Assembly (NCBI GenBank): GCA_029959085.1
Contig: JARWIR010000047.1
Span: 4,712,001-4,776,000, forward strand
Reading direction: 5' to 3'
From: Nemophila menziesii
Lineage: Eukaryota > Streptophyta > Magnoliopsida > Boraginales > Hydrophyllaceae
DNA length: 64,000 bases
The translations under genes and the position numbers were made by a program. Numbering within the stretch: position 1 is the first letter of the stretch; the number at the start of each line of letters is the position of its first letter. Below are positions 49,386 through 61,100 of the stretch, one piece after another. Below the pieces are notes generated by a model that saw nothing but the letters and a program-made list of their open reading frames with translations, made no database searches and was not told where the DNA came from.

Positions 49386-50215
49386 TACAAGAGAGGCAAC
49401 ACCGACGAGTCAATTATGATGATCCCTTTTTATAGGACAAAATTATTCTCTACTAGCCAATAATATCAACATTTTAATTTAGACTACTAACTTAGCATAC
49501 GTAGTTCTCATCAGAAACTATGTTGGCTAGCCGAAAGAAGACAAAGAACTAATTACGCTAACAAAAGTCAACATTTCTTCTAAGATGATAACTTTCTGAA
49601 CTCAAACCTTGGCCACACGGAGTCATCCAACTAATTATAATCACCTTAGGCGAAACTGAGCTCGAATGACATGGGGATCTCATCCAGCTAGACTAGTCAG
49701 TCAGGTAGGCGATACAATTGGTACGATACCAGAGAGACTTTAGATGAATGAGATCTCATATACTAAGGTAAATCTAGAGATTTACTACATAAGGCCCATC
49801 AGAAGATGGAAACTAAACCTATATAACCCAATTCCCTAATTGGAGTCTTCTACAAGTAAAGCTCTACGCTATAAATACATGTAGGAGGATTTCTAAGAGA
49901 TATCTTACTTTTACTCTCTGAATCTATTTATTTTCCATCCATCTCTAGATTTCTATATCACTTAGGCCCTCTTTCTACTATCACAATATTTACATGTGTG
50001 TTGGAGTGTCATTAGTAATATACCTCCTTTTTGGACCTTAGTCATGTTTTTGAATGTACAAGGGATAGATCGAGCATCCAACCATCTTGACCATTCCATA
50101 TTAAACTAACCGAGTCTATTCGATCCTCTTACTCATCTAGCACATAGATTTAAGACTGACATTCCCATATAAATTTATTTTATAGGAAAATTTTATATTG
50201 TTTTAGCGTCTTTGG
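49386..50215 (+). mobile_element. Degenerate LTR, Ty3-gypsy-like
   Basis: A TATA-like CTATAAATA at about 49870 is followed by a pyrimidine-rich leader. The segment ends near TTTTAGCGTCTTTGGTGGGA, a decayed form of the TTGGCGCCGTCTGTGGGAA sequence that follows many plant gypsy LTRs. The LTR edges are not defined. Downstream (50216-50620) I see only stop-ridden traces that may be gag. Confidence 0.35.
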
Positions 50216-50922
50216 TGGGAATTGTATAAACTCATCATGATTTGTATCCCCTTCGTCATAAGGTAGATGTACATACTAGAAGCCTTACAAAATAATATGA
50301 TGACCAAAGTCCAAACAAGTGCAACATGAGGCATATATAAGAGAGAAACCTGTTTGAAATTAGTGATTGACCCAATACTTCTATGAACGGTTTCGAGTTA
50401 AGAGTGAATCATATCACAAGATTGGTCAACCTGATAAAATTTTCTACTTATCATGGTTACAAATAATTGAAAACTCAAATGTTGGCAGAAAGATTTCTCA
50501 AAATTAGCCTATATGTTTTTAATGTGAGAAACTATCTTCTAATCATTGTCACAATTTATGTGAACTATAAATACTCTGAAAATTACTTTTAAGATACATC
50601 TCTTGAAGAAAACATTATCACTTAGGCATTTTTACTCTTGAAAAAAAAGACACACTTCTAGTTTCATATTATTTACTCATATTTTCTGCCATATTCTTGT
50701 TTGTGTTTGAAATTGGATTTCATTCTTACCTAACAAAACTCTTGAAATTTTAAGTTGAACAAACTTCGTGAATAAACGATAGTTATTTTATTATTATATA
50801 AAATATTCATGTTTTGAAATATAGTAAGATCTCTATATCTTGGTTTTGTTAAAAGCGTCACCCGCTTTAAAACAGGACCCCGATATCATGCAAAAAATGT
50901 CAACCTAGTTTCAGAAAATGGA

Positions 50923-51783
50923 TGTTGGATTCCTATATGTTGGATGATTAAATTGTCAATGGAAAATGGTACACTCGTAAACAATGAGTTTCAGAATTTG
51001 ACAAAAACGGGGTCTTGATTTTGACAAGCCATGTTTTGTTTTTCGTCAACAAAGGGGACTCAACAAATGTTAAGTACCCCTCTCCACTCAAGCATTGAGT
51101 GCACCTTCTATCATCTTCAACTACTACTACACTCAAGATTTATATTAATCTCTCCCAATACATCTCAAACATTCAATTCATCATTTTAATTCTCCATTAA
51201 AGGATTGATATATTTTTAATTCTACTCTCTCAGGAGAATTTTTTTTCAGTGTCAACACTTAAAGCTTCATATTACTTAATTTATCTCTAGATTGTGGGTT
51301 TAGTTCCATTAAATCAAGAAAATAGGGGATTTTATCTCATTGAAGAAGATAATGCTTCCATTTGAAGTGGTTACTTGCGTAGATGATTGCGCAAGTGAGT
51401 TTATCTCAGAGTGTTTGAGTTCGATTAATGATTTAGTCAAGGAAAATCTCATTTATAATTGGTTTGTATCTCACCTTTAAGAGGTATTAAATATTAGTGG
51501 AACAAAAGATTCAAAATCCTAAAGGGAAGACCCTAGGTGGATATAGGGTAACCTAACCACTCTAAACAGTTATGTAATCTCTAACCCTTCTATTCACTTT
51601 ATGCTTCATATAATTTTGTGTTGAGCTAAACCTCTTCTTTATCAATATATGTTTCTCTCGAGCACACAGAGTGTTTCATGTATTGTCTCAACTAATTTTC
51701 AAACCTATATTATCTTCCAAAATATTTTTAATTAGTAGTAATGTTAATTAGTTCCCTATTAATCCCTACTCTAGGACTTAGAG
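50923..51783 (+). mobile_element. 5' LTR of a Ty1-copia element (decayed)
   Basis: It begins TGTTGGATT, typical of copia LTRs, and lies immediately before a tRNA-iMet-like primer site and a copia gag. No second LTR was found in the window, so the edges are estimates. Confidence 0.45.
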
Positions 51784-51795
51784 TGGTATTAAAGA
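51784..51795 (+). other. Primer-binding site, tRNA-iMet type (decayed)
   Basis: TGGTATTAAAGA matches 9 of 12 bases of the canonical copia site TGGTATCAGAGC, 41 bases before the gag ATG. Confidence 0.55.
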
Positions 51796-51836
51796 CTAAC
51801 TTTAGTATATTACCTTACCGTAATTAAGTTAACGAC

Positions 51837-52778
51837 ATGGAAGCTAATCATTGGGTAGGTTTATTCATTATCTTTGTAGGTACAAATTATAACAATTGGA
51901 AGAAGAGGATTAAGTTACATCTTCGATGTTTTGATTATGAGCTATGTGAAATTACCAATAAAGGACCTTATGTTCCTTACAAGAAAACCAATGATGATGC
52001 GGGAGAAACTTTGATCACCAATCAAGTGAAGTCGAGAGAAGAACTTACTAAGGAAGATAACATCATGTTCTCAAAAAATACTAGAGTTTTGAAGACATTG
52101 ATTTGTGGATTATTCAAACTAGAGTATAGCATTTTCAGCGAATGTGAATCGACATTCAAAATTCGGGAGGGTCTTTAATTATCTTATGAATGAGCTATTA
52201 CCATCAAAGAAACAAAGGTCGGGATATACATTATCCAATACGAAACATTCAAGATGAAGGCTAGAGAGAATCTAAAATATATGCATAAAAGGTTCAACGC
52301 TATTGCCAGCAATCTTGGTTCCCTTTGAAAATTTTATCCAAACTATAAACTTTGTAGAAATTATATGGGTTCTCTTCAAAGGAGTACAAGCTAAAAGTCG
52401 TTTGCAAACTAATGAGGAAAGAAATCGCCTAACAAGGAGAAGACTGGTGTAGTAGAATACGTGAGTGAAGGACCAAGTTATGATGAATCCGTCACCATGT
52501 ATTCCAAGAAACTTGTGAAACACAAAAGATATAAAGATCATGGTACATCAAGCAAGCCCATCGAAAACTATGGCAAAGATTTCAAGAAGGATGAACAAAC
52601 TTGTTATCATTGTCACAAGAATGGACACATCAAAGATAATATCTATAAGTCCCTAAAAGAAATGTCGAATAAAACTTTAAATGCATCTTCGGATGATAAA
52701 ACTGCAAGACAAAGTGATGAGGATGATTATGTGGCCAACAATGTTGTTTTACCATTAAGAAAGACAATGATGTGGTAA
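51837..52778 (+). pseudogene. Ty1-copia gag relic
   Basis: The N-terminal frame (51837-52178) has the copia gag start: F-GTNYNNWKKRIKLHLRCFDY ... followed by VLKTLICGLFKLEYSIFSEC. After frameshifts, KVGIYIIQYETFKMKARENL continues the gag, and the last frame (52461-52778) has a CCHC-type knuckle, CYHCHKNGHIKDNI, with the fourth ligand Cys replaced by Ile. The protein would package element RNA. Several stops and shifts make it inactive. A later piece of the same polyprotein appears at 53411-53600 (MKFTNGIKTF ... GVLGFDPFIK). Confidence 0.7.
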
Positions 52779-52989
52779 ACTCTAATCCTAACTTATTTTT
52801 ATCTCAAATAATTAAAATGATGATATTGAAATTGCTTATGTGCGTTTTTGCGTGACTATAAAAACTCTCTCAACACTAAAAATATATAAGCAAAAGTCTC
52901 AAAAACATTTCAAAAACAAAACAAACAGTTTGTAATACTTTTACAAACCTCTTTGAAAATCAGTGATGAACTTGAGGCTATGTTGTATA

Positions 52990-53410
52990 AATAGTCGCAT
53001 AGGTGTACCTAGGCACTGCCCAGTAGTCAACTCACCACTCAGCCGCCTAAGTTTAGTAAAAATATTGATATTTTTTTCTAGCGCTTTAGTTACTGTGGAA
53101 GAGGCGCCTTGACGCCGATTATTGCAAAAAAATGGCCGCCTAGGTCCTCATTTTATTTTTCTTACTCTCGAGAATACATTAATTTATATTATAACTCTAA
53201 TTTTCAGATTTTAGTATTTAGTATAGTGTTGTTAGATGAATTTTATTACTTAAATAATTAAAATTATTACAATTACTAGATATGTATTATTAAATACATA
53301 AAATTGAATAGCGGGACTCAAAACTGCCCAATCCCGCTTAGTCCTCGAGTAATCTAGCCTAGGTATTAGTCCCCGATCAACCGTTTAGACCGTAAAAAAT
53401 AATAACTACA
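52990..53410. mobile_element. Nested short insertion in the copia relic
   Basis: The block is more GC-rich than its surroundings, with AGGTGTACCTAGGCACTGCC, GGCGCCTTGACGCCGATTAT, GGCCGCCTAGG and CCGTTTAGACCG. Copia gag-pol homology stops before it and resumes after it. Both edges carry CTATGTTGTA in inverted orientation (about 52978 and 53412). It resembles short dispersed non-autonomous elements known in dicots; the family is not assigned. Confidence 0.4.
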
Positions 53411-54164
53411 ACATAGATTTGAGGATGAAACTACCATCATTGAAAAAGAAAACTCTATGATTTTAGTAAAAGTAAGCGATTTAGAAGAAGTTGTTATGAA
53501 ATTTACAAATGGAATTAAAACTTTTATCTAATGTTGGGAAGCTAAGGGTGTTTTGGGATTTGATCCTTTTATTAAATAAAAGTTCTCAAAAACATTTTTT
53601 TTTAAAAGCATCTAATAAGGCTTCTACTTCCACCCCATCCATTTCAAAAAATATCATATCTAGTTGGAAACAGCAATGACGTTATCGTCAGTTGTAAAGT
53701 GATTATTTTAATTCGATTTTATGTATTTTTATTATTGAAGATCTTAATTTTTCTTGTAGGCTAAGAATTTATTTTTTTATCATATAAATTAAGTGCAGTT
53801 TTTATACTGTAAATTTTATTAATCAATAAAAATTTAGTATTATTTTTGTTTAAATTATGTCATTTTTAGTATTTTTTGAACATACACATTTAAAAAGTTA
53901 CGCATCATACTTGAACATTTTCAAGTATATTCAAAGAATTTTTAAGTTTATTTAGAGACTTTCATACTCAAACATTTTTTAATACTAAGACTCACATACT
54001 CATATATAATCTAAGTATACTCGAGTGGCGATACCGGTAGAGGGAGGTGATTATTGACTGTGAATAATGTTTATATGATTTTTATTTTATTTTAGTATGT
54101 TTTAGTATTTACCTATCTATAAATTTATTATTGGTGGACTCTAAAGAATTTTTTTTCACATATT
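53411..54164 (+). other. Copia tail relic and AT-rich spacer
   Basis: 53411-53600 continues the copia polyprotein (EDETTIIEKENSMILVKVSD, then LEEVVMKFTNGIKTF). From 53600 to 54164 I see no gene. Confidence 0.4.
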
Positions 54165-54270
54165 CTGTAAATTGAATCTTTATAATTGGCTAAAGAAATT
54201 TAATATTCAGTAAAATAGGAGGGAAAGAAAACAAGCCTTTGCAAAATTGATAATCCAAAGAAGAAGTCCC
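54165..54270 (+). repeat. Left flank of the TIR element (also at 57083-57190)
   Basis: TGTAAATTGAATCTTTATAA ... AAGAAATTTAATAT ... GTAAAATAGGAGGGAAAG aligns with 57083-57190. With 55767-55810 it defines a duplicated target region that has been interrupted here. Confidence 0.65.
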
Positions 54271-55749
54271 GGTAACATTTCTTTGAAAATGCAGCAAAGG
54301 CCCCTGATCTTTGAAATTATTCGAGATGACCCTGCATGTTCCATTTTGCACAATGGTGACTATTTTTTAACATTTCTGTCAGTTGATCGTTTAGTCAACG
54401 GCGCGTGGCGCCATTTCAGCGCCATGTAACAATCATATCTTCTCCACCTCAACACGTAAACAGTATTTAAACATCATTTTTAATACCTTCTTCTTCTTCC
54501 TCCATCTACCCAAAAAATATAGTTGCCATTCATGTCCATTCTCCACCATCATCAATCGGCTTGACTACTCCATCAACAGTAGAAGAATTATTTTTCTTGA
54601 TCTAATCATTAAATCATTCAAGAATCATGATAATGCATAAGGTGTTTTATAGCATCTGATTTCCAATCTTAAATCACACCCATGATCTGACATTATTAAT
54701 ATTAACTTTCAAGATATCTTCACTTTGAAATTAAGACAAGTTTTCATTAAAACATACAATTTGTAAAGTAAATATAGTTTTAAATATACAAAATAAACTA
54801 ACACCTGATCCTTTGATTTTTCTTTCTGAAATTAGTTGGCCAAGCCGGTAAACGATTGCTTCTAGTTCTTCTTCTTCTTTTTTCCCGAAGTTTCGTTGTA
54901 CTTAGTCATTCTCTGCTACTGGTGGTGTTAGAGTTAACTTCTCCGCCACGTGTTCATAATACCCTTTTGTCTATTTTCACTTTAGATAACACAACCATCT
55001 CCACCACATCCGTCACCTTCGCGGCTGATAAAATTCTCCTCTTCCCAAACCCATTAACCACATATATTTTTCAACAAAGCTTTCAAAAAAAGACCTTTTT
55101 TGAGTCCAAAAAAGAAAAAAACTTCGAAGACGTCAAAATTTTTGACAAAAACTACAAAATTGCCTCTTGTGTAATCAGTTCAGAGAGTATAGAAGAATAA
55201 ATTGTTAAAATACCATTTCAACTACAATTTCAAAGCTAGTGAAAGACTATATATCTAGAATCAAACCCAAAAAGAGCTACACGAGGAATGAAGGAAATCA
55301 CTGGTGATATAACTGATGATGGATTGTTAAGATTGTTAAGAGTGATAAAGAAGGATTAAAACCAGCGAGACATCAAAATTCAGATAAAGAGGAAGTTGAT
55401 AATTTTCAGGCTATTAAAGAAGCTGACGAAGGAGCGGAGACAGGTGGCACCGGTGATGAAAGTGACGAGGATGATTCCGAGGCGGTGATGAATATTCTGC
55501 CAAGAAATAGAGAGGTTTCGGAAGGTTCTGGTGATGATGATTCTGATTCTGATTCTTGAAATAGTTTTAAAAAAAATTAATGATAGATAAATGTTGAGTA
55601 TGTGGCGCCACGTGGTGTTGACTAACGATCAATTGATAGAAATATTAAAAAAGTAGACACTGTTGTCTTAAAAGGAAACATAAAGGGGCATCTCGAAGAA
55701 TATTATAGATCAAGTGTCTCTGCTGCATTTTCAGAAAAAATTAAAGACC
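54271..55749. mobile_element. Terminal-inverted-repeat element carrying gene pieces (Pack-MULE-like)
   Basis: The left TIR is 54271-54412 and the right TIR is 55603-55749, diverged inverted copies of about 145 bp sharing GAAAATGCAGC, TCGAGATG and the inner GGCGCC. The element is 1.48 kb, with no transposase. Length, long TIRs and captured coding sequence fit a non-autonomous Mutator-like (Pack-MULE) element, but no 9-base target duplication could be confirmed. The undisturbed sister site lies at 57083-57245. Confidence 0.55.
54856..55560 (+). pseudogene. Captured gene relic: signal-peptide-like start and acidic tail
   Basis: A 114-codon frame (54856-55200) starts with a Leu-rich hydrophobic stretch (LLVLLLLFSRSF) that could be a signal peptide or anchor. 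Further on, after stops and shifts, a frame at about 55378-55558 reads EVDNFQAIKEADEGAETGG, then GDESDEDDSEAVM and ends GDDDSDSDS with a stop. The two parts may belong to one small secretory-pathway protein gene. I do not recognise the family. Confidence 0.35.
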
Positions 55750-55766
55750 GTGGTCTTCACCCTATT

Positions 55767-55812
55767 AACATATATAGAGATAGAAAGATGGCAACAACAG
55801 TATTCTATCCTA
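55767..55812 (+). repeat. Right flank of the TIR element (also at 57205-57250)
   Basis: AACATATATAGAGATAGAAA followed by GATGGCAAC is repeated at 57205 with one or two changes. Confidence 0.7.
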
Positions 55813-56490
55813 TCAGAATAAAAAAGATTTTATAATTTCTTACAATAACAAGAGTAACTTTTTTATTAATTTTTTGCTTAGAGGGAAAAATCACCCTTCT
55901 AAAATCACAGTGATATTGAGGGACCTAATAATAAAAATTCTACACAGGATTAGAGTTGGTGAGTCAAAGTCTGGTTGGTCCAAATCAAAAAGTTCACGAC
56001 AGAGAATATTGCAAGAAACTAAGAGAGAGAACTTTGGTGGTATCATTAGTTCATTACCTATACGGATATACATGGCGATACACAATAGGTTTTACAATTA
56101 TCAAACACATTAGTTTCTATAACTAACTACAACTATAGCAATATTATACTTTTCTGCTGCCTATAATTATTTGTCTTGGGTTATCTTAATTTTATATCCG
56201 GCAATTATTTTCGATTAATATCTAACTTCGTTATATAAAGGAACCATGAGAGAAGTTTTTATATTTTGTAATTGATCAGAAGATAAATTATGCACATACA
56301 ATCTGCTGTCCAGCAATGTCTTGGTTAAGGAAAACGAAAAGAGGTGCGTAATAGCGGCATGTATATAGTAGATTTGGCTTGATCAAAATGTAAGAATTTT
56401 TATCTTGCCGCTAGAGAGAAGGGGGATAGTGAACTGACTTTGTAAGAGCGTGGGATCGAGAGACAGATGGGGGCTTAGTTACGTCCGCGA
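55813..56490. other. Spacer with no clear gene
   Basis: Short frames on both strands overlap one another (55874-56113 + and 55891-56085 -) without recognisable motifs. The segment may be the upstream, eroded part of the LINE relic that follows. Confidence 0.4.
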
Positions 56491-56885
56491 ATAATGTCCT
56501 CGTGAAATGGATGAAAGCGGAAAACGAAGTAAAATAAAATATAAACGGGTCTTTTAACGCGGAAAATCTGTAGTCGGAATAGTAATGGAGATTATTTGGG
56601 TGGTTTTGCGGGTACGTGTATCGCACGTACGGGTTTTAAATCGGAATTGCTTGCATTACATATTGGATTGAATATGGCCGTGCATCGTGGTTATACTTCG
56701 CTTTGATCAAAACTGACTCGAGTAAGTTGCACACACTAGAGAAGGGTGGTGTGAACTCAAGACACTTTTCAGGTGATATTATACGTGTTTGTCGAGATAT
56801 TTTAACAACTAAGGTGCATTTTGCCTTAGTATGGAGTTTTCGCGAATCTAATAAAGACGGATGACAAAATTTGAAGCAACTAGTT
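56491..56885 (+). pseudogene. LINE-type retroelement RNase H domain relic
   Basis: Split over two frames, the plus strand reads INGSFNAEN, then FGGFAGTCIARTGFKSELLA with LHIGLNMAVHRGYTS, then IKTDSSKLHTLEKGG and HFALVWSFRESNKDG. The order (DGS..., GG-G--R, E--A---GL--A---G, --E-D----, FRE-NK-AD) is that of the RNase H-like domain (RVT_3) found at the end of plant non-LTR retroelement polyproteins and related host proteins. At least two frameshifts and several stops are present. Confidence 0.6.
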
Positions 56886-57082
56886 CAGAAGGAGCGATTT
56901 TGTATAAGGATCCACCCGAAAGTTTAAAGTAGTGGCTTACCAGAGATCGTTATGGCTGAGTTGTGTCAGGTACGTATACAATTAGTCAATAAATTTTAGG
57001 AAATGTATATTTACTGGCTGTTTAGACATCTTATCCTCGATAACATAATATATATATAATATATATATTCCATTCTCATTTA

Positions 57083-57250
57083 TTGTAAATTGAACTTTAT
57101 ATATGGATAAAGAAATTTAATATAGGATTCGTAAAATAGGAGGAAAAAGAGATTAGCCTTAGCAAACTCTAGATAATTCAGAGAAGAGAAAGAAAAGAGA
57201 AATGAACATATATAGAGATAGAAAGATGGCAACGACTGTATTCCTTCAGT
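57083..57250 (+). repeat. Sister site without the TIR element
   Basis: It aligns on the left to 54165-54266 and on the right to 55767-55812, with about 15 bases (GAGAAGAGAAAGAAAAG) between. It shows what the target looked like before insertion, or what remains after duplication of the flanks. Confidence 0.6.
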
Positions 57251-57659
57251 TATACAAAACATTACCAAGAAAATCATCTTTTTCAGAGCTTTGGCTTTTC
57301 TTTCTTCGCCTTCATTCTCCAGCAAGCAACAATTAATATTATAGTCAAAGCAAAGCCTGGGTGCTGTTTGTGTGATGGTCTCAATGTAATTATCCTTCTG
57401 GGTAGTGTAATTATATTCACTTCTTATCACAGTGCATTGTAAATTACTCTTCAGAAATTAGTAAATTACGTTACACAAAGAGTAGTATGTGCAAATGTGG
57501 GCTTAGGTTGGTGTGTTAGGAGGCTCGATAACATGGGTAGTATACTATAAGCTGTGATTATCAGTAAATTTCGAGTATAGTTTATGAGATATGTATATAT
57601 AGCCTTTACTCAATTTGTATGTATAGGCAAGTGGTGTGACATAGATGTTTCTATTTTTT

Positions 57660-57952
57660 TTTTGTTTATAAGGTGAGGGATATTACAATGAATTTTGTAT
57701 GGGAAAAAGCAATATGAGACACCAGTTTCACCCAACATTCTTTTGGATGGAACTGAGGTTTGTGTCGTTTCATTCTTTCCTAATTCTCAATTATATTTGA
57801 TTTTTCTTTATCATTCTTGTAAACATTTATTTTCTTGAATTCTGATCTTACTTTTGTGTATATCTAATAATATGTAGGAGATACTTTCAAGATTATCTCC
57901 TCGCCTCGGAGTTGAAATGATCCACAAGAAGATTGCAAGTGCATTCAGTTAG
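57660..57952 (+). other. Possible two-exon coding fragment
   Basis: An exon-like stretch ending near 57760 (PVSPNILLDGTE before GTTTGT) joins in phase to 57878-57952 (after TATGTAG), reading EILSRLSPRLGVEMIHKKIA and SAFS, then a stop. Upstream, a different frame reads GYYNEFCMGKSN. I do not recognise it; it could be the tail of a lost gene. Confidence 0.25.
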
Positions 57953-58383
57953 AAGTATTTTTCTTATTAAACTTCTCATCAATTTATATTCACATATCAC
58001 ACAACTGATATTCAATATTACTCCGCATATATTACATTCAATAGCTAATGTTAAACTTTTCTATTTGAGAAAGAAATTTATCATAGTTGTTACTATATTG
58101 AGTAATATTTTTTATTCTTTTCAAAACAAGAAATCGATGTATTGCATAATACTTAATCATTATCTAGGCGTTTATATGTTTTTATTTAAAGTTATATTCA
58201 TGCTTTAATCCAATTCAACCGAAAAAAAGAAATCGAAAAATTCCCTCCGATTGAAAAAGGAATAATACAATAAAGTCAAAATTTAATTTGTCGCCCTTTG
58301 AATAATACATAAAAATAGAAAAATAAGGAAAGTGTAGATTTAGACAGTGCACTCTAAATTTTGAGAGAAAGAAGTGAAGAGCA
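57953..58383. promoter_or_regulatory. Upstream region of the D gene parental copy
   Basis: AT-rich, non-coding apart from a 91-codon hydrophobic frame I do not trust. It contains no P sequence, which shows that P is not the native upstream region of this D copy. Confidence 0.3.
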
Positions 58384-60679
58384 ATGGAGACACAGATAAG
58401 GAATGTTTTGAAATCGCGATTACAGCATTTAGGAGAAAATGCTGAGTAATTCTCTCTCTCTCAAACTTCTTTGTATATACACACACTTATATGCTTATAC
58501 ATCTATAATATAATTTTATAATATTGTAAATGCTAAACCCTAGACAAACCCCTAATAAACTTTTAGCGCAGTCATTGTATTATTATATCAATTTCGAAAG
58601 CTTAATCTGTGGTCATTTCTGGGGTGGAGGTAGCCCTCCGAATATTTGTTCTTCGTTATAATTGCACTGTTGGTCCCTATTTTATGCAAAGATTGTTGTA
58701 TAGATCATATTTTATCACCAATTTTTTAAACTTATGGTCAGTATGTTTAATTCATTGGCTTTCTGTGTTAGATATTATATGTTTGATTTTCCGCCTTTTA
58801 TATCTGTGTTTTAAAATATATATATAAAATCTGAGGGTTTATGACTCTATCATCACCCCTGGGTTTTGGTCACTCCAATTTTTCTTTGCAAAATTCAATT
58901 GGTATACCTATTTAACTCATGACTATATTTTCCAAGATGTGGTACATAAATTGAAGTTGGGGTTATTTTTTAATTATGTGTTCATCTAATACAGATCCTT
59001 GTCTTTGATGGGGTAAGAAGCTTATTAGAGAAAGACATGGGTCTTGAAATAAATGCCTTATATGAGCATAAGAAACTCATTGAGGAAATAACTGAGAAGG
59101 TAAAATATGATTTTCCTACAAATTGTTTGCAAAAATTATTGACTTGTGAAGTAGTATATTACTAAATTCAAATTTTGTTAGTGTATTTATTTTTAATTCT
59201 GCAATAAATATTTTATCGATTCCATTACTATAAATTATATAATGGTATCATGTTTGTGTTGCCAGTTTATGGAGGGTCAAGATGATGACTCTATAGATAC
59301 TCAAATTCCTAAGATATTTGGGAGTAAAATCAAAGAGGTTGTTTGGGAAAGAGCTTCGCACATTGAAGACAACTCTGAGTATGTATCTCTATATCTTATA
59401 AATTTCTTTAGATTCTTTGTTTATATTTTATTTATTATATTCCGGTAACATAATTTTGTAGGACAATAACACCTTCTGATGTGCGAAGACTACTAGAAGA
59501 AGATATGGGCTTCCTAAAAACTTTCTAGATCCCTTCAAGAACTTCATATCTACTGAAATAGATGAGGTATATTAAAATTTCTACATATACTTGCATTGGC
59601 ATATGTGGGCCTGAAGAAACGTAAAGTAGGTGAAAAAGAGGTGTCTGTTTCGAACAAGAAGTAGAAAAAAGTTGTTAAGAAGCCATCCAAAGGTGATGAA
59701 GATAGTTCATTGCCTGAAATATCTTTGGAAAGGCCTTCTAAGGTGAGAGATCTTTTTAATAAATATGATGAATCAATATGTGTATTTATTTGATTAGTCG
59801 ATGAATTTGTATTAATCTGAATTGCAGAGTAAAGAAGTTGCGACTCCTGGATATGGGAAGCATGTGGAAAATTTAAGATCGATTTTTAAAACTTGTGGAA
59901 TAAGGTTTATGTTTATTGGATTTATTATTAAATATTAATTTTGTCTTCTAAAAATTGTACTTGTGAACTTTTTGCATTGGTGAAAAGTGTTCCTCCATCA
60001 CTGTACAAGAAAGAAAAGCAGGTGGTTGATGAAAAGCGTGAAGATTTCTTGATTAATGAGTTAGATGATATTTTATCGAGAGAGGGGCTCTCTAAAAATC
60101 CTTCCGAGAAAGGTATCGTTATGTAAAATTCTGATATAGATTTATACATTTAATATTTTTTATGAGTTAATATGATTTTTGGCTTTTTTCAGAGATTAAG
60201 GAGGTTAAAAAGAGAAAAGAAACAACAAAGATCTTGGAGGGATTGATTTAGGTAATATCGTGTCAAGTTCTCGAAGGACTTCTGTTTCAACTAGTTTTAT
60301 GGCTCATCCAAAATCTAAAGCTCGTGCTAAAGAAGAAGATGATGCTAAATCTATTATGAAGAGTGTGAATGATGATTCCGATAAGGAAGTGCAAAGGAAA
60401 ACGAAGAAAAAGAAGAGGATGGAACTAAAGAAGAAGAAGATGATGAAGAGGAAAAGGATAAAGTGGAAGATTATGAAATTGTGAGTGAAGAAGAATATAA
60501 TGAAGGTATGTTCACAATCTTATCGTAATGAAAGTTTTATGTGTTTGCTTATAAGCTTATTAATTTTGCTCAATCACAAAAATCCCCTAAAGAATATTTG
60601 AACTATGATGATAGACTATTTGTTACATGATTTTAAATCTTTTTTCTTTGTTGCAGATGATGAGGACAGTGACTACTGA
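58384..60679 (+). pseudogene. DEK-C/CHZ-like chromatin protein gene, most complete copy (nine exons)
   Basis: Exons: 58384-58445, 58995-59099, 59266-59378, 59462-59566, about 59605-59742, 59828-59904, 59988-60112, 60193-60505 and 60657-60679. Exon 1 encodes METQIRNVLKSRLQHLGENA. Then come two DEK-C-like repeats (LLEKDMGLEINALYEHKKLI and ITPSDVRRLLEEDM), a basic linker, [49 protein letters not shown], the acidic tail and a DDEDSDY end. This is the architecture of plant At4g08310-like proteins (family assignment from memory), expected to act on histones or chromatin. Breaks: one base lost in exon 2 (ATGGGGTAAG), frameshifts in exons 4 and 8, and no acceptor before exon 5. Exon 3 is intact here, unlike in all array copies. 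Confidence 0.75.
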
Positions 60680-61100
60680 ATCTTGGTACCTTTTTTTTGC
60701 AGACATTTTTAAACATAAAATTGATAAACTACTTTTGGTTATTTTTATATGTTAAGCTACACCAATTAATTCTGGATATGATTTTCTTGTTTTTTCTAGT
60801 TATGATTTTCTTGTAAACATTGAGCGCTTAACTTGCTCTTATTGCTATAATTTCCATGCTCGTTTATTCGTGTGCTTAATTATTAGATCTTTTGTGTTTT
60901 GGGGCCTCATATGTATATAATTTAGAATTATGGGCTTCTATACGAGTATCCTTTTTACAAATCTACTTCTCTAGCCTTAGAAGATAGTTTTCCAACCTTA
61001 GCTCGGACCTTTACTGTCCATACCTTTACCCTAGTTAAGATATCCGACAATCCTTTTTTATGCAGAAGACAGACGGGTTTCTCATTCTATTGAGCATATA
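60680..61100. other. Spacer downstream of D, no gene seen
   Basis: The T-rich start fits a 3'UTR/terminator region of the D copy. No polyadenylation signal can be singled out in such AT-rich DNA. Confidence 0.4.

Noticed and set aside
57080..57430. A 116-codon minus-strand frame
   Set aside because: It overlaps the duplicated TIR flank, is hydrophobic and AT-driven, and the frame is not kept in the sister copy at 54165.
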